Counted from the stretch's first letter, positions 25,952-35,367 are shown. The stretch: DNA of 64,000 bases from Mucilaginibacter sp. SMC90 (GCF_022811725.1 NZ_CP094527.1:1364001-1428000), one strand, 5' to 3'. Notes: generated by a model not told the origin, from the letters alone. Numbers and translations: made by a program.

Positions 25952-26368
25952 TTAATCTTCAAGAACCGGGGCACCCTTTATTTTTTCAAGTACGGATGCC
26001 GGCAGATATGGCCGCCCGCCGGTTGCCGGTACGCAGGTGCCGGTAAAAACAGCTTTGGTCATTATTTTATTATTGAATATTATAGATTGTTTAAAATGCA
26101 GTTTTGGTGCGCCTCCTTTATCGGCATACAAGGTACAGGTAACCTTAAATTCGTCGCCTTTTTTTAATGACCTGAGAAAGCTGATGCTGTAGTTTGACAG
26201 TACCATATAAATGCCGTTTTTTGCTTCGGTTTCAAAGTCAAACCCAAGTATTTCCCTGATATAATCATGCCTGCAGTATTCCATGTAAAACGGATAATAT
26301 AAACCATCCATGATCTCCTGCACATCTATATGCTCATCTTTTGCAACATAGGTTTTTGAATATTCCAT
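25952..26368 (-). CDS. Acyl-CoA thioesterase, hotdog fold
   Basis: About 138 residues from the ATG at 26368 (MEYSKTYVAKDEHIDVQEIMDGLYYPFYMEYCRHDYI); a longer frame from 26416 adds 16 residues unlikely to belong. It shows the 4-hydroxybenzoyl-CoA thioesterase-like pattern, with an early Asp-containing helix followed by long antiparallel strands (NYSISFLRSLKKGDEFKVTCTLY, KLHFKQSIIFNNKIMTKAVFTGTCV). It should hydrolyse small acyl-CoA thioesters; the substrate is unknown. It stands as a single gene. Confidence 0.75.
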   Translation of the reverse strand: MEYSKTYVAKDEHIDVQEIMDGLYYPFYMEYCRHDYIREILGFDFETEAKNGIYMVLSNYSISFLRSLKKGDEFKVTCTLYADKGGAPKLHFKQSIIFNNKIMTKAVFTGTCVPATGGRPYLPASVLEKIKGAPVLED

Positions 26369-26533
26369 AATAATTAATTCTTTTAGTTGGGTTGCAAAGC
26401 TATTGAACCTTTTCATTTATAAAAATAACAAGAGTGAGCAATGTAGACTTTAATATTACAATGACACAGGGCTGGGTTTATATCAGGTTATTTTAAGGCT
26501 TGGTCGGTAAAAAGTAAGTGAACGCCGATTGCA

Positions 26534-26565
26534 TTGGCCGTTGGCCTTGTTACCGGTTATATTTG
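26534..26565 (+). promoter_or_regulatory. Promoter of the dipeptidase gene
   Basis: TTG at 26534-26536, a 21-base spacer and TATATTTG at 26558-26565, 29 bp before the ATG. This matches the Bacteroidota consensus. Confidence 0.65.
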
Positions 26566-26594
26566 AATAGTTTCACTTATAGTTCATAATTACA

Positions 26595-27842
26595 ATGACG
26601 ATAAAATCTCAACCCACGTGGTCACGCCGCGGGTTCATCACCGCGCTTGCCGGTACTGGCGCGGCTGTAATGCTGAACCCGCTGGTAACATGGGCAATTG
26701 ACGAGGTTGACCCACGGGTAGCCGCGATCGTAGCCGCAACAATTGGTATCGATACACATAATCATATAGATGTTCCACTTACTGCTGATGCTGGCCCTGG
26801 GCCCGACATTGACCTTGCCGGCGAAATGAAACGTTCTGGCTTATCGGCCATTTGCATGACATTTGCGCTTGATTACCAAAAGCTCAATAACCCGGGAGAA
26901 GCATATGACCGTTTCCTGAATGGCCTTTCTGTAATGGACCGGCAGTTAAAAAACAATGGCATGAAACGTTCTTTGAACATGGCAGATCTGAGGGCCGCCC
27001 ATGACAAGCACCAACCCACAGTGATACAGTCTGTAGAGGGCGGCCATTTTTTGGAGGGAAAATTGGAGCGGCTTGCTGTAGCTTATGACCGTGGACTAAG
27101 GCACCTCGGCTTGCTTCATGACAATGATGCCTCGGTGTCGTTGGGTGATGTGTATACCAACCCTGCACGCTGGGGCGGTTTAACTGCATTTGGAGCGGAG
27201 ATCATTAAAGAATGTAACCGGTTAGGGATTCTTATCGATTTGGCACATGCTAATGGAGAAACTATAGCCGCAGCACTTAAACTGGCAGCCAGCCCCGTGA
27301 TCATTTCTCATACCGGGCTTGATACCCGGTTGGGTAATAACCCCAATATGGCTGGCATGATGCGGCCGCGGCTAATCAGCAAGGAGCAGGCAAAAATTGT
27401 TGCCGGTACAGGCGGCGTGATAGGTGTATGGACACATTTGGCAGATACGCCGTTAGAATATGCACAAAATATAAGGGCTTTGGTTGATGTTATTGGTGTA
27501 GACCACGTTTGCATTGGTACGGATACCAAGCTAACCCCCGCTTTCAGAGCCGGCGGCTTCGGGCCTAAACCAGGTAATCCTGGTCCGCCGCCGGGCGGTG
27601 GCCCCGATGATCATCATGATAAGGGCCCTGGTGATAATGGCCGCAATGGCCCGGGCGGCGGCTCTAATAAAGGCAGGGTTGGCGAACGCACAAATGAAGC
27701 ATGGGAGGATCAAAAAGTGGGTTTTTATTATGCTGTCGTTGATGCCATGTTAAAAACCGGCTTTACTGCCGATGAAATTGGCAAAATAGGAGGGGGGAAT
27801 TTCTGCCGGGTGTTTGAAGCTGCAACTTCAGGCCATCATTGA
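26595..27842 (+). CDS. Tat-exported M19 (membrane) dipeptidase
   Basis: A 415-residue protein starting with a twin-arginine type signal (SRRGFITALAG, residues 10-20) and a hydrophobic stretch. The M19 zinc dipeptidase domain shows H55-x-H57 (GIDTHNHID), E148 (QSVEGGHFLEG), the His-containing LIDLAHANG and SHTGLDTR strands, and CIGTDTKLTP. At about residues 318-357 there is an unusual low-complexity insertion rich in Gly, Pro, Asp and His (PGPPPGGGPDDHHDKGPGDN), just where the family has a short loop. It is predicted to cleave dipeptides in the periplasm or at the surface. Monocistronic. Confidence 0.88.
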   Translation: MTIKSQPTWSRRGFITALAGTGAAVMLNPLVTWAIDEVDPRVAAIVAATIGIDTHNHIDVPLTADAGPGPDIDLAGEMKRSGLSAICMTFALDYQKLNNPGEAYDRFLNGLSVMDRQLKNNGMKRSLNMADLRAAHDKHQPTVIQSVEGGHFLEGKLERLAVAYDRGLRHLGLLHDNDASVSLGDVYTNPARWGGLTAFGAEIIKECNRLGILIDLAHANGETIAAALKLAASPVIISHTGLDTRLGNNPNMAGMMRPRLISKEQAKIVAGTGGVIGVWTHLADTPLEYAQNIRALVDVIGVDHVCIGTDTKLTPAFRAGGFGPKPGNPGPPPGGGPDDHHDKGPGDNGRNGPGGGSNKGRVGERTNEAWEDQKVGFYYAVVDAMLKTGFTADEIGKIGGGNFCRVFEAATSGHH

Positions 27843-27868
27843 TGTTTAAATAGAAACTATTCGTGATG

Positions 27869-27914
27869 CTAAGTTCTTGTTCTAACTGGATATCCCGTTG
27901 GAACAAGAACTTAG
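27869..27914. terminator. Long near-perfect hairpin between converging genes
   Basis: CTAAGTTCTTGTTC (27869-27882) and GAACAAGAACTTAG (27901-27914) form a perfect 14-bp stem, and the bases between them pair almost throughout. There is no clear T-run. It sits midway between the dipeptidase and phosphoesterase stop codons, so bidirectional termination is the likely role. Confidence 0.55.
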
Positions 27915-27941
27915 ATTGGCTTAAATATTTACTTGAAAACC

Positions 27942-29042
27942 TTAATAATCAGTTTTTATTTGGGATGCCAGGCAAAAATCTTCATTCCAGGCTATGTCTG
28001 AGCCGTCTTTTGCCCTGATAGCCCCCCGGCACGTGGTGTAGTGCTTAATAAACCTGGTTCCAATGCTGCTATCGCGGTGATAATCCAACAGAAATTTAAA
28101 GTCAAGATCTTTGAAAATATAAGAATGCCATTGACCATTACTTAAGGAATCGGTATAGTATGTAGTTATCTTGTTTAGCTTTTTATCCTGTTTATTGTAA
28201 TACATAACCTGGTAGGCAGGATTATTTCCGTTCCGTGAATCGAGGCCCGGAGCTATCACAACAGAAGAAAAAACTTTCCCTTTACTGATCATTAATTTAG
28301 CATCTGTTGTATGGGTGTGTCCTGCCAGTTGAAATTTAATAAGCGAGGCGTATTTTTTTATGATTTGAGTATATGCCAGCTGGATACTATCCTGCCATGC
28401 TGGTGATTTTAAATAACGATCTATACCCGGAGGAACATGGTAAACGAGCCAAACCGATTGATTGGGTTTAAGTATACTTAGTTTGTATTCCAGCCATTTT
28501 AATTCGGCCCGGGCTGCCGGTGCCAGGTTTTTATTTTCGCTCATAAAAAGTATCGTGTTTAATACGATAATGGATAGGTCGCCCTTTTCGTAGGCATAAT
28601 ACCCTCCTTTACGAAATGTTTTTTCTATTTCCCCGTTCTTGTCGATTGGTTTGAGGAGGGATTTATAGAAAATATCATATGTTTCAGCATCAGGTAAATC
28701 ATGTTTTGTACAATCATTATTTCCTAATGCAGGCAGGATGATTGCGCGTTTATCTATGTTGCGAACATGTTTGATAATGTAAGCATACGTGTTTTGCATT
28801 ACTTGCTTACTATGACCTTTGTGTTTGAGCATATCGCCGGGCATAATGATAAATGGATATTTACCGGGCTTAATATTGTTGATTGCGGACAGGAAAAGGG
28901 ACGAATCGGTGTCGGTATGATAAAAGGTGCTCCATGTTGTGTCCAGGCGCACATGTACATCTGACAGTATCAATACCGAATCTCTTTGTGCGTAACTAAA
29001 TGCAGGAAATGCAGCGAGTATCAGGAACAGAAGCTTTCTCAT
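27942..29042 (-). CDS. Secreted calcineurin-like metallophosphoesterase
   Basis: A 366-residue protein with a signal peptide (MRKLLFLILAAFPAFSYAQ). Its metallophosphoesterase motifs are complete: D28-x-H30 (LSDVHV), GD at 69-70 (MPGDML), GNND at 107-110, H202 (YHVPPG) and GHTH at 241-244. The spacing resembles acid-sphingomyelinase-like phosphodiesterases. It is probably periplasmic or outer-membrane-associated and hydrolyses phosphodiesters. Single gene, converging with the dipeptidase. Confidence 0.87.
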   Translation of the reverse strand: MRKLLFLILAAFPAFSYAQRDSVLILSDVHVRLDTTWSTFYHTDTDSSLFLSAINNIKPGKYPFIIMPGDMLKHKGHSKQVMQNTYAYIIKHVRNIDKRAIILPALGNNDCTKHDLPDAETYDIFYKSLLKPIDKNGEIEKTFRKGGYYAYEKGDLSIIVLNTILFMSENKNLAPAARAELKWLEYKLSILKPNQSVWLVYHVPPGIDRYLKSPAWQDSIQLAYTQIIKKYASLIKFQLAGHTHTTDAKLMISKGKVFSSVVIAPGLDSRNGNNPAYQVMYYNKQDKKLNKITTYYTDSLSNGQWHSYIFKDLDFKFLLDYHRDSSIGTRFIKHYTTCRGAIRAKDGSDIAWNEDFCLASQIKTDY

Positions 29043-29231
29043 AGCTTAGTAATGTTAAGGAAGGTATGTAGCTTATTGATTGTTATAAAGTTATTTATTT
29101 ATTCCTGAAATGTGTGCGTACGGGGCCAAAAATAAACCCCGTTAAATTTAGTTAACAGGGTGCTTTTGAAATTGCGTATAATAATTGTCTCCCCAGCATA
29201 TCCCGTGGCTCTTTGCAGATAGCTGTGATAT

Positions 29232-30287
29232 TTATTTCGCAAAGCTTTCTGCTTCCATTATGGCATCAGCAAAAGCTTTTGGGGCTTCCTGCGGTAAATT
29301 GTGACCTATACCGCCGGTAATTGTATGATGTGCATATTTACCTTTAAAACGGGCCGCATAATCGGCCGGCATTGGATGAGGTGCACCGTTGGCATCGCCC
29401 TCAAGGGTTACAGAAGGTACGATAATAGGAGGCGCAGTTGCTAATTTTCTCTCCAGGTCATCATATTTTGCTTCGCCTTCGGCAAGGCCCAGTCGCCAGC
29501 GATAATTGTGGATCACGATGGCAACATGGTCGGGGTTGTCAAAAGACGGGGCTGTTTGTGCAAATGTTGCATCGTCAAATTTCCAGTTAGGCGATGCTGT
29601 TTCCCAAATAAGCCTGTTAAAATCGCGCCTGTTAGCTTCATAACCCATGCGGCCGCGTTCGGTACTGAAATAAAACTGGTACCACCATGATAATTCTGCC
29701 TTTGGTGGCAGCGGTTTTTTATTTGCTTCCTGGCTGCCTATCAGGTAACCACTTACCGAAACCATTGCTTTACAGCGCTCGGGCCATAATGCAGCCATGA
29801 TGTTGGCAGTGCGGGCGCCCCAGTCAAACCCGCCTATGATGGCACTATTTATTTTCAGTGCATCCATCAGCGCAATAATATCGGTGGCCAGGGCTGCTTG
29901 CTGCCCGTTTCTGAATGTTTGTGCCGAAAGGAATTGTGTTGTACCATGACCACGTAAATGGGGTACAATGACCCTGTATCCGGCTTTGGCAAGTACGGCC
30001 GAAACCTCAGTATAGCTATGTATGTCATATGGCCATCCATGAAGCAAAATAACCGGCTGTCCGTTGGCTGGGCCGCTTTCTGCGTAGCCAATATCAAGCA
30101 GGCTTGTTTTTACCTGTTTAATGGTATCAAAAGATGCGGTAGAAAAAAAAGTATTTTGCCGGGCTGGTGAATCTGCGTGCCTGGTTTCGGCTTTAAGTAA
30201 ACCGAGACCGCCTAATTCTGCTGCAGCAACTGTTAATGCAGAAATGCCAAGAAAGCGGCGGCGGCTGAATGTTGTTTCGTTATTCAT
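29232..30287 (-). CDS. Tat-exported alpha/beta hydrolase (Asp nucleophile)
   Basis: A 351-residue protein with a twin-arginine signal (FSRRRFLGIS, residues 7-16). The hydrolase shows the HGWP oxyanion loop (83-86), nucleophile-elbow GFDWG with D155, and H329 in GIGHN near the C-terminus. An Asp nucleophile preceding Trp-Gly is typical of the epoxide hydrolase/haloalkane or haloacetate dehalogenase group rather than serine esterases. The actual substrate cannot be inferred. Monocistronic, divergent from the GH92 gene. Confidence 0.85.
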   Translation of the reverse strand: MNNETTFSRRRFLGISALTVAAAELGGLGLLKAETRHADSPARQNTFFSTASFDTIKQVKTSLLDIGYAESGPANGQPVILLHGWPYDIHSYTEVSAVLAKAGYRVIVPHLRGHGTTQFLSAQTFRNGQQAALATDIIALMDALKINSAIIGGFDWGARTANIMAALWPERCKAMVSVSGYLIGSQEANKKPLPPKAELSWWYQFYFSTERGRMGYEANRRDFNRLIWETASPNWKFDDATFAQTAPSFDNPDHVAIVIHNYRWRLGLAEGEAKYDDLERKLATAPPIIVPSVTLEGDANGAPHPMPADYAARFKGKYAHHTITGGIGHNLPQEAPKAFADAIMEAESFAK

Positions 30288-30627
30288 GTTTTTCGGGATT
30301 AGTGTGATTAATATTTGCCGTCAGATGCTTTTCTCATCGTTGGCATAACAAAAGTACGCCGGCATCAGGATTATGAAAGTTGATGATGTGTGAACAGGAC
30401 AAATAGTGACCCCAGTTAGACATATACCCCGTTAGATATGCCGTTACCCTAAAACCGTTGAAGGCAGCAGTGCAGTTTGTATGGATAAAGAAAAGAAACC
30501 TGGGAGATTTTACTTTTTACTTCAATTATGGCAGGCCTTTAATGTCATTATTTTAATAATTGCAGGCAACAATTAGCAATGATTACTGTATTTTACCACG
30601 AAAATTTGTTAATACCTCTGTCTGAAA
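30288..30627. other. Intergenic region, nothing clear
   Basis: This 340-bp spacer separates divergent alpha/beta hydrolase and GH92 genes. It must hold both promoters, but no TTG-TAnnTTTG pair or strong repeat was found. Confidence 0.4.
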
Positions 30628-32919
30628 ATGAACTTCCCCTCCAAAATAACAAACTGGTTTGCTTGTATTGCCCTGTTGGTGTTTTCGTGCCCTGTTTTTG
30701 CCCAGAAACTGGTTAACTATGTTCAACCGATGGCCGGTACAGCTATTGCCACAACCGCTTCGGCATTAAAACATGGGCAGGCAGCTGATACGCGGTTTGC
30801 CAATACTATCCCTGCCGTTACTGCTCCCTTTGCAATGACACAATGGACGCCCGAAACCGAAAGTGGGGAAACCAAGTGTGTACCGCCTTATTATTATAAG
30901 GACAGTGTGTTTAATGGCCTTCGCGGTTCGCACTGGTTAAGTGGTTCATGCACGCAGGATTATGGCAGCTTCACTATTATGCCCATCACAGGCAAACTGA
31001 AAACAATCAACAATGGTGCGTTATTTAAACATGCCGACGAATTGTCGTTACCACACCTTTATAGCATTAACCTTAATCAATATAAAGTGAAAGCATCGGT
31101 AACTGCTACAGAGCGTTGCGGGATAATGCAGTTTACCATGCAGCAGGCCGATAGTCTTTATTTATTGATTAAAGCTAATAGTGATTATCATGAAGGCTTT
31201 GTAAAAGTGGATAAGCAAAAAGGCGAAATATCGGGCTATAACCCTGTACACCGCATTTACCAGGGTTGGGGGAAAAGTGCCGGTTTCAGTGGGTTCTTCG
31301 TGATCAGGTTTGAACGGGGTTTAGGCAAAACCGGCGTTTTTTCGGGAGATAATGTATTTACGGCCGATAGTATAAAAAACGATGCAGGGGCGGGTGTTTA
31401 TGCAGGGTTTAAACTCAACAAAGGCGAAAAGCTAACTATCAGGGTGGGTACCTCATTTACCAGCCTGGCCGGGGCACGTAAAAACCTGCAGGCCGAAATA
31501 CCCGCGTTTGATTTTGACAAGGTTGCAGCAAACAGCGAAGTGAAATGGGAAAAAACCTTAGGAAAGATCAGCATTTCAACCAACAGCGAACAGGATAAGC
31601 GCATTTTTTACACATCATTTTACCATGCCATGCAGCAACCGCGCCTTTTTAATGATGTTGATGGCAGGTATCCGCGCTTTGCCGGTAATTACCAAACAGA
31701 ACAGTTATCGGGCGGTAACTATTATGATGATTTTTCGATGTGGGATATTTACAGGGCCCAGTTGCCATTGTTTGAGATCCTGGATCCGTCTTTGATCAAC
31801 AACCTGGCAAAATCGCTGATCCTGAAAGGCAGGCAGGGCGGTTGGATGCCTGTTTTTCCTTGCTGGAACAGTTATACATCTGAGATGATCGGTGATCATA
31901 CCGCCTCAGTAATCAGCTCGGCATATTTAAAGGGTATCACTGATTTTGATGCTAACGATGCTTACGGGATTTTAAGGCATAATGCTTTTGAGCTGCCCGC
32001 CAACCGTGCCGATTATGTGGAAGGCAAGGGCCGCAGGGCGCTTGATAGCTATCTTAAATACAAATACATCCCCCTTGAAGACAGCGTTCGCGATGCTTTT
32101 CATAAAATGGAACAGGTAAGCCGTACGCTTGAATATGCCTATGACGACTATGCGCTGGCTCAATTTGCGAAAGCTTTAAAAAAATCTGCCGATTATAATA
32201 CACTTACCAACCGGGCAAAGTATTATGCCAATGTGTTTGATGCTTCAAGCGGGTTTGTACGTGGTAAACATGCTGATGGTAGTTGGGTATCCCCCTTTAA
32301 TCCCGATAAAAAGGAAACCTATATCACAGAAGGTACAGCGCGGCAATACACCTTTTATGTTCCGCAGGATGTACCGGGTTTGGCAAAATTGATGGGAGGG
32401 GCAAAGAACCTTGAACAAGCCTTAGATAGTTTGTTTGAAAAAGGGGAGTATTGGCATGGGAACGAACCGGGGCACCAGGTCCCTTTCATGTACAATTATT
32501 CCCCCGCGCCATGGAAAACGCAGGCAGCGGTGCGCAAAATATTAGCTACCGAATACAGCGATGGGCCGGGTGGCCTGGGAGGAAATGATGACGCAGGGCA
32601 AATGTCGGCCTGGTATCTGTTTGCTTCGATGGGGTTTTATCCTGTAAATCCGGTTTCGGGTGAGTACCTGCTATGTTCGCCTTTGTTTGACAAAATTACT
32701 ATTACGCTTCAAAATGACAGGAAATTTGAAATTATCTGTCATAAATCGAGTCCCGGATCAATGTATATCCAGGCGGTGAAGTTGAACGGAAAAATAAAGC
32801 CTGATAATTTTATCCGTTATAATGATATCAGGAATGGCGGTAAACTTGAAATATATATGAACGATAAGCCAGGAAATAGCTGGGCAACCAAACCAGAAAA
32901 TCAACCTAAAGGGATGTGA
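30628..32919 (+). CDS. GH92 family alpha-mannosidase
   Basis: A 763-residue protein with a signal peptide (residues 1-25, ending PVFAQ). It is full length for a GH92 exo-alpha-mannosidase. The N-terminal domain has GLRGSHWLSGSCTQDYG. The catalytic (alpha/alpha)6 domain includes FYTSFYHAMQQPRLFNDVDGRY, FSMWDIYRAQ and the late motif GGNDDAGQMSAWYLFASMG near residue 650. GH92 enzymes are calcium-dependent and remove alpha-linked mannose from glycans such as yeast mannan or N-glycans. It is a single gene not embedded in a SusCD locus, although one lies ~10 kb to the right. Confidence 0.93.
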   Translation: MNFPSKITNWFACIALLVFSCPVFAQKLVNYVQPMAGTAIATTASALKHGQAADTRFANTIPAVTAPFAMTQWTPETESGETKCVPPYYYKDSVFNGLRGSHWLSGSCTQDYGSFTIMPITGKLKTINNGALFKHADELSLPHLYSINLNQYKVKASVTATERCGIMQFTMQQADSLYLLIKANSDYHEGFVKVDKQKGEISGYNPVHRIYQGWGKSAGFSGFFVIRFERGLGKTGVFSGDNVFTADSIKNDAGAGVYAGFKLNKGEKLTIRVGTSFTSLAGARKNLQAEIPAFDFDKVAANSEVKWEKTLGKISISTNSEQDKRIFYTSFYHAMQQPRLFNDVDGRYPRFAGNYQTEQLSGGNYYDDFSMWDIYRAQLPLFEILDPSLINNLAKSLILKGRQGGWMPVFPCWNSYTSEMIGDHTASVISSAYLKGITDFDANDAYGILRHNAFELPANRADYVEGKGRRALDSYLKYKYIPLEDSVRDAFHKMEQVSRTLEYAYDDYALAQFAKALKKSADYNTLTNRAKYYANVFDASSGFVRGKHADGSWVSPFNPDKKETYITEGTARQYTFYVPQDVPGLAKLMGGAKNLEQALDSLFEKGEYWHGNEPGHQVPFMYNYSPAPWKTQAAVRKILATEYSDGPGGLGGNDDAGQMSAWYLFASMGFYPVNPVSGEYLLCSPLFDKITITLQNDRKFEIICHKSSPGSMYIQAVKLNGKIKPDNFIRYNDIRNGGKLEIYMNDKPGNSWATKPENQPKGM

Positions 32920-32929
32920 TTTAGATGGC

Positions 32930-33325
32930 TGTTGCATTCTAATATTTAGCCGCAAGTTCAAGTGTCTTTCGCTTGAATTATTACTCAGGCAAGCGCCCAC
33001 GCCATAGCCGTTAACTTAAGGGAGTAATTTGGCGCAACCCTTTTAAAATCCCCTCTCGAGAGGGGGGGCGTGGGAACGTGTTGTAGCAGGGGTGTGTTAT
33101 ACAAGCGATAAGCCGCACGTAGAATAACACACCCCTCCACCCCTCTCAAGAGGGGAATCGCACAATCCCACGCTTTTGAGGAGTTTTTTCTTTAAGTTAA
33201 CGGCTGTGGCGTCCACGCTTACCTTTTGATGTTGTTACGCGAGCGTGGACGCTCAAAAAAGCCAACACTCGAGCGTGGACGCTCGGCCGTGCGATTTTAA
33301 AAGCACATTGAATTAGAATGCAACA
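32930..33325. repeat. Nested inverted-repeat block (MITE/REP-like)
   Basis: The outer arms TGTTGCATTCTAAT (32930-32943) and ATTAGAATGCAACA (33312-33325) are perfect 14-bp inverted repeats. Inside them, GCCATAGCCGTTAACTTAA (33001-33019) pairs with 33192-33210 with one mismatch. Further in are CCCCTCTC/GAGAGGGG palindromes, GGGGTGTGTTAT pairing with ATAACACACCCC, and two copies of the palindrome GAGCGTGGACGCTC (33241-33254, 33271-33284). No transposase is present. It fills the 670-bp gap between GH92 and the AraC regulator. Confidence 0.65.
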
Positions 33326-33592
33326 TGCCTGCTCTCGAGAGGGGATATTAAAAGGATAACGCCATATGGCGTCATCCGCTTGTACCCATTCCCAGCGTTG
33401 GGCATCCAATAGCAGCAGCAAATAGGTAAACACTGCATTTTTCTTCCGGACACTCATGGCAACGATACTTATGTCACAGGCAAAAAAAAGGGAGAACAGT
33501 CATGTTAAGGTTTAAAAGTAAAGTCGCTAAAGCAACAGTATAATTAGCATTGACAAACAGCCCGCCGGTTAGCTATATTAGCGGCCTGAACC

Positions 33593-34459
33593 ATGAGCAT
33601 TTTGAAAGAGATCCGCGATAAAACAGGCGAATTTTTACTGGGACTACGGGACGTACAGGAAGACATTTTGTGTACACCTGCCCAGTTTTCAGAATATACC
33701 GTTTACCTTGTGCCCGAAGGGTCGGGTATCTTCCATGCAGATTTTGGCGTATTTCCTTTTACAGGCCCTGTGCTGCTGTTTGCCACCCCGTTGCAGATCA
33801 TTTATATAGATGAATGCCATGCTATAAAAAGTAACGTGCTGCAATTCCACAGCGATTTTTATTGTATTGAATATCACCGCGAGGAAGTGGCCTGCAACGG
33901 ATTATTATTTAACAATATCTACGTTGATCCCATTGTTTCGCTTACCCCGCAGGATGTAAAAGTGTTTGAGCTGTTATTGATGCAGGTAGACGATGAATTT
34001 ATGCAAGCCCAGCCATCCGAAATTGTATTGCGCGCCTATCTGCAGCTTTTTTTGGCCAAAGCCAGCAGTATAAAAATAAATGCTATCAGTGCCGATCAGG
34101 ATAAACCGCAAAAAGACGAACTGATGGAAAAGTTCCGGACGCTGCTTAACCAGCACTACCTCGATCTGCACAAACCATCAGACTACGCATCGTTGCTGGC
34201 TATCTCACCCGATAACTTAACCCGGCGCTGCACAAAATACTTCCGTAAATCACCATCCCAACTTATCCAGGAGCGGCTGATCCTTGAGGCAAAAAAACAG
34301 CTTCACTTAACCCGGCAAAGCATTAAGGAAATTGCTTATAAGCTCAAGTTTCAGGATGAGTTTTATTTTAGCCGGGTGTTTAAAAAGTTCACCAAAGTAT
34401 CGCCCCAAACTTTTCGCGATAAAATCGGCATTTCCGTCGTAGCGGATTTGTACAAATAA
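33593..34459 (+). CDS. AraC family transcriptional regulator
   Basis: A 288-residue protein with an N-terminal cupin-like sensing region (residues ~30-110) and a C-terminal AraC double helix-turn-helix (~185-280: DYASLLAISPDNLTRRCTKYFRKSPSQLIQERLILEAKK, IKEIAYKLKFQDEFYFSRVFKKF). It lies 67 bp upstream of a DUF417 (RclC-like) gene on the same strand. In Enterobacteria an AraC regulator (RclR) controls a DUF417 membrane protein in reactive chlorine resistance. A similar link here is plausible but inferred. Confidence 0.88.
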   Translation: MSILKEIRDKTGEFLLGLRDVQEDILCTPAQFSEYTVYLVPEGSGIFHADFGVFPFTGPVLLFATPLQIIYIDECHAIKSNVLQFHSDFYCIEYHREEVACNGLLFNNIYVDPIVSLTPQDVKVFELLLMQVDDEFMQAQPSEIVLRAYLQLFLAKASSIKINAISADQDKPQKDELMEKFRTLLNQHYLDLHKPSDYASLLAISPDNLTRRCTKYFRKSPSQLIQERLILEAKKQLHLTRQSIKEIAYKLKFQDEFYFSRVFKKFTKVSPQTFRDKIGISVVADLYK

Positions 34460-34477
34460 AACCCTTTTTTGTCCATG

Positions 34478-34506
34478 TTGGAGGAGCCTGTAGCGTTGTA
34501 GTTTTG
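34478..34506 (+). promoter_or_regulatory. Promoter of the DUF417 gene
   Basis: TTG at 34478-34480, an 18-base spacer and TAGTTTTG at 34499-34506, 20 bp before the ATG. The DUF417 gene can therefore be expressed separately from the AraC gene. Confidence 0.65.
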
Positions 34507-34526
34507 CCTTATCAAAAAACAACAAT

Positions 34527-35099
34527 ATGAAAACTTCAATCATAAATACCATAGCAGGCCTTGATCAGCTTGGTAAAAAAGCAGTTCGTTTCGGCATCGT
34601 GGTCGTATTTCTTTGGATAGGCGGTCTTAAATTTTTCACTTATGAAGCAGATGGCGTTGTGCCTTTTGTGGCTAACAGTCCGGTGATGTCATTCTTTTAC
34701 AATCACCCTGCCGAGTACAAAAAACACATGAACAAAGAAGGTGAACTGATTGCCGGCAACCACCAATGGCATATCGAAAACAACACCTATGGCTTTTCTG
34801 TAGGCCTGGGCATTTTCCTGGTAACATTGGGCGTTTTGGTAGCGCTGTATAAAGTTGTGCCAATACCAAGTATGATTGCCAGTGTCCTGGTATTTATCAT
34901 GACATTGGGTACACTATCTTTCCTGATCACAACACCCGAAAGCTGGGTGCCTCACTTAACCGACAGTGATTGGGGCTTCCCGTACCTGTCAGGCCGCGGC
35001 CGTCTGGTGATCAAGGATATTGTGATCCTTGGCGGTGCCATTATCACCATGAGCGAAACCGCACAGCTTTATCTTAAACGTAAAGCCACAGGCAAATAA
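34527..35099 (+). CDS. DUF417 family membrane protein (YkgB/RclC-like)
   Basis: A 190-residue protein with four predicted membrane helices and the DUF417 landmarks: RFGIVVVFLWIGGLKFFTYEADGVVPFVANSPVMSFFY, and late FLITTPESWVP and GFPYLSGRGRLVIKDIVILGGA. RclC, a family member, takes part in the reactive chlorine species response; the biochemical role is not established. Preceded by an AraC regulator and its own promoter, and followed by a terminator hairpin at 35287-35321. Confidence 0.88.
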   Translation: MKTSIINTIAGLDQLGKKAVRFGIVVVFLWIGGLKFFTYEADGVVPFVANSPVMSFFYNHPAEYKKHMNKEGELIAGNHQWHIENNTYGFSVGLGIFLVTLGVLVALYKVVPIPSMIASVLVFIMTLGTLSFLITTPESWVPHLTDSDWGFPYLSGRGRLVIKDIVILGGAIITMSETAQLYLKRKATGK

Positions 35100-35286
35100 T
35101 TTAAAACACCCCAAACTATAGGTTGCTAACCTTTTGCACCTACAGGGTATTTTATAACTATCGGTAAAGTGAGTTTCGTCCTTCCGGATCTAAAACCGGG
35201 AGGGCAAAACTTAAATCAGATAGCCGCGATGTGTTGATGCCGGTGAGTTAACTTAAAGTCTGTGTGGGGTGCAGAAGGCACATGTT

Positions 35287-35321
35287 AAAAAAAGAGATCG
35301 TTGTACAATGACCTCTTTTTT
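35287..35321 (+). terminator. Intrinsic terminator after DUF417
   Basis: AAAGAG...CTCTTT arms with an inner TTGTACAA core, flanked by A-rich and T-rich runs (TTTTTT at the 3' side). Confidence 0.65.
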
Positions 35322-35367
35322 ATTATTGGTTTCTAAGTTAACTTTGAGCCTAATCCCTGCATTATAC

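Noticed and set aside
33197..33457. 86-codon leftward frame near the AraC gene
   Set aside because: It overlaps the inverted-repeat block, and its repeated SVHARV residues arise from the GAGCGTGGACGCTC palindromes.
35269..35367. Upstream start for the DUF1684 protein
   Set aside because: The extension reads through a terminator hairpin; the ATG at 35368 gives a clean signal peptide.
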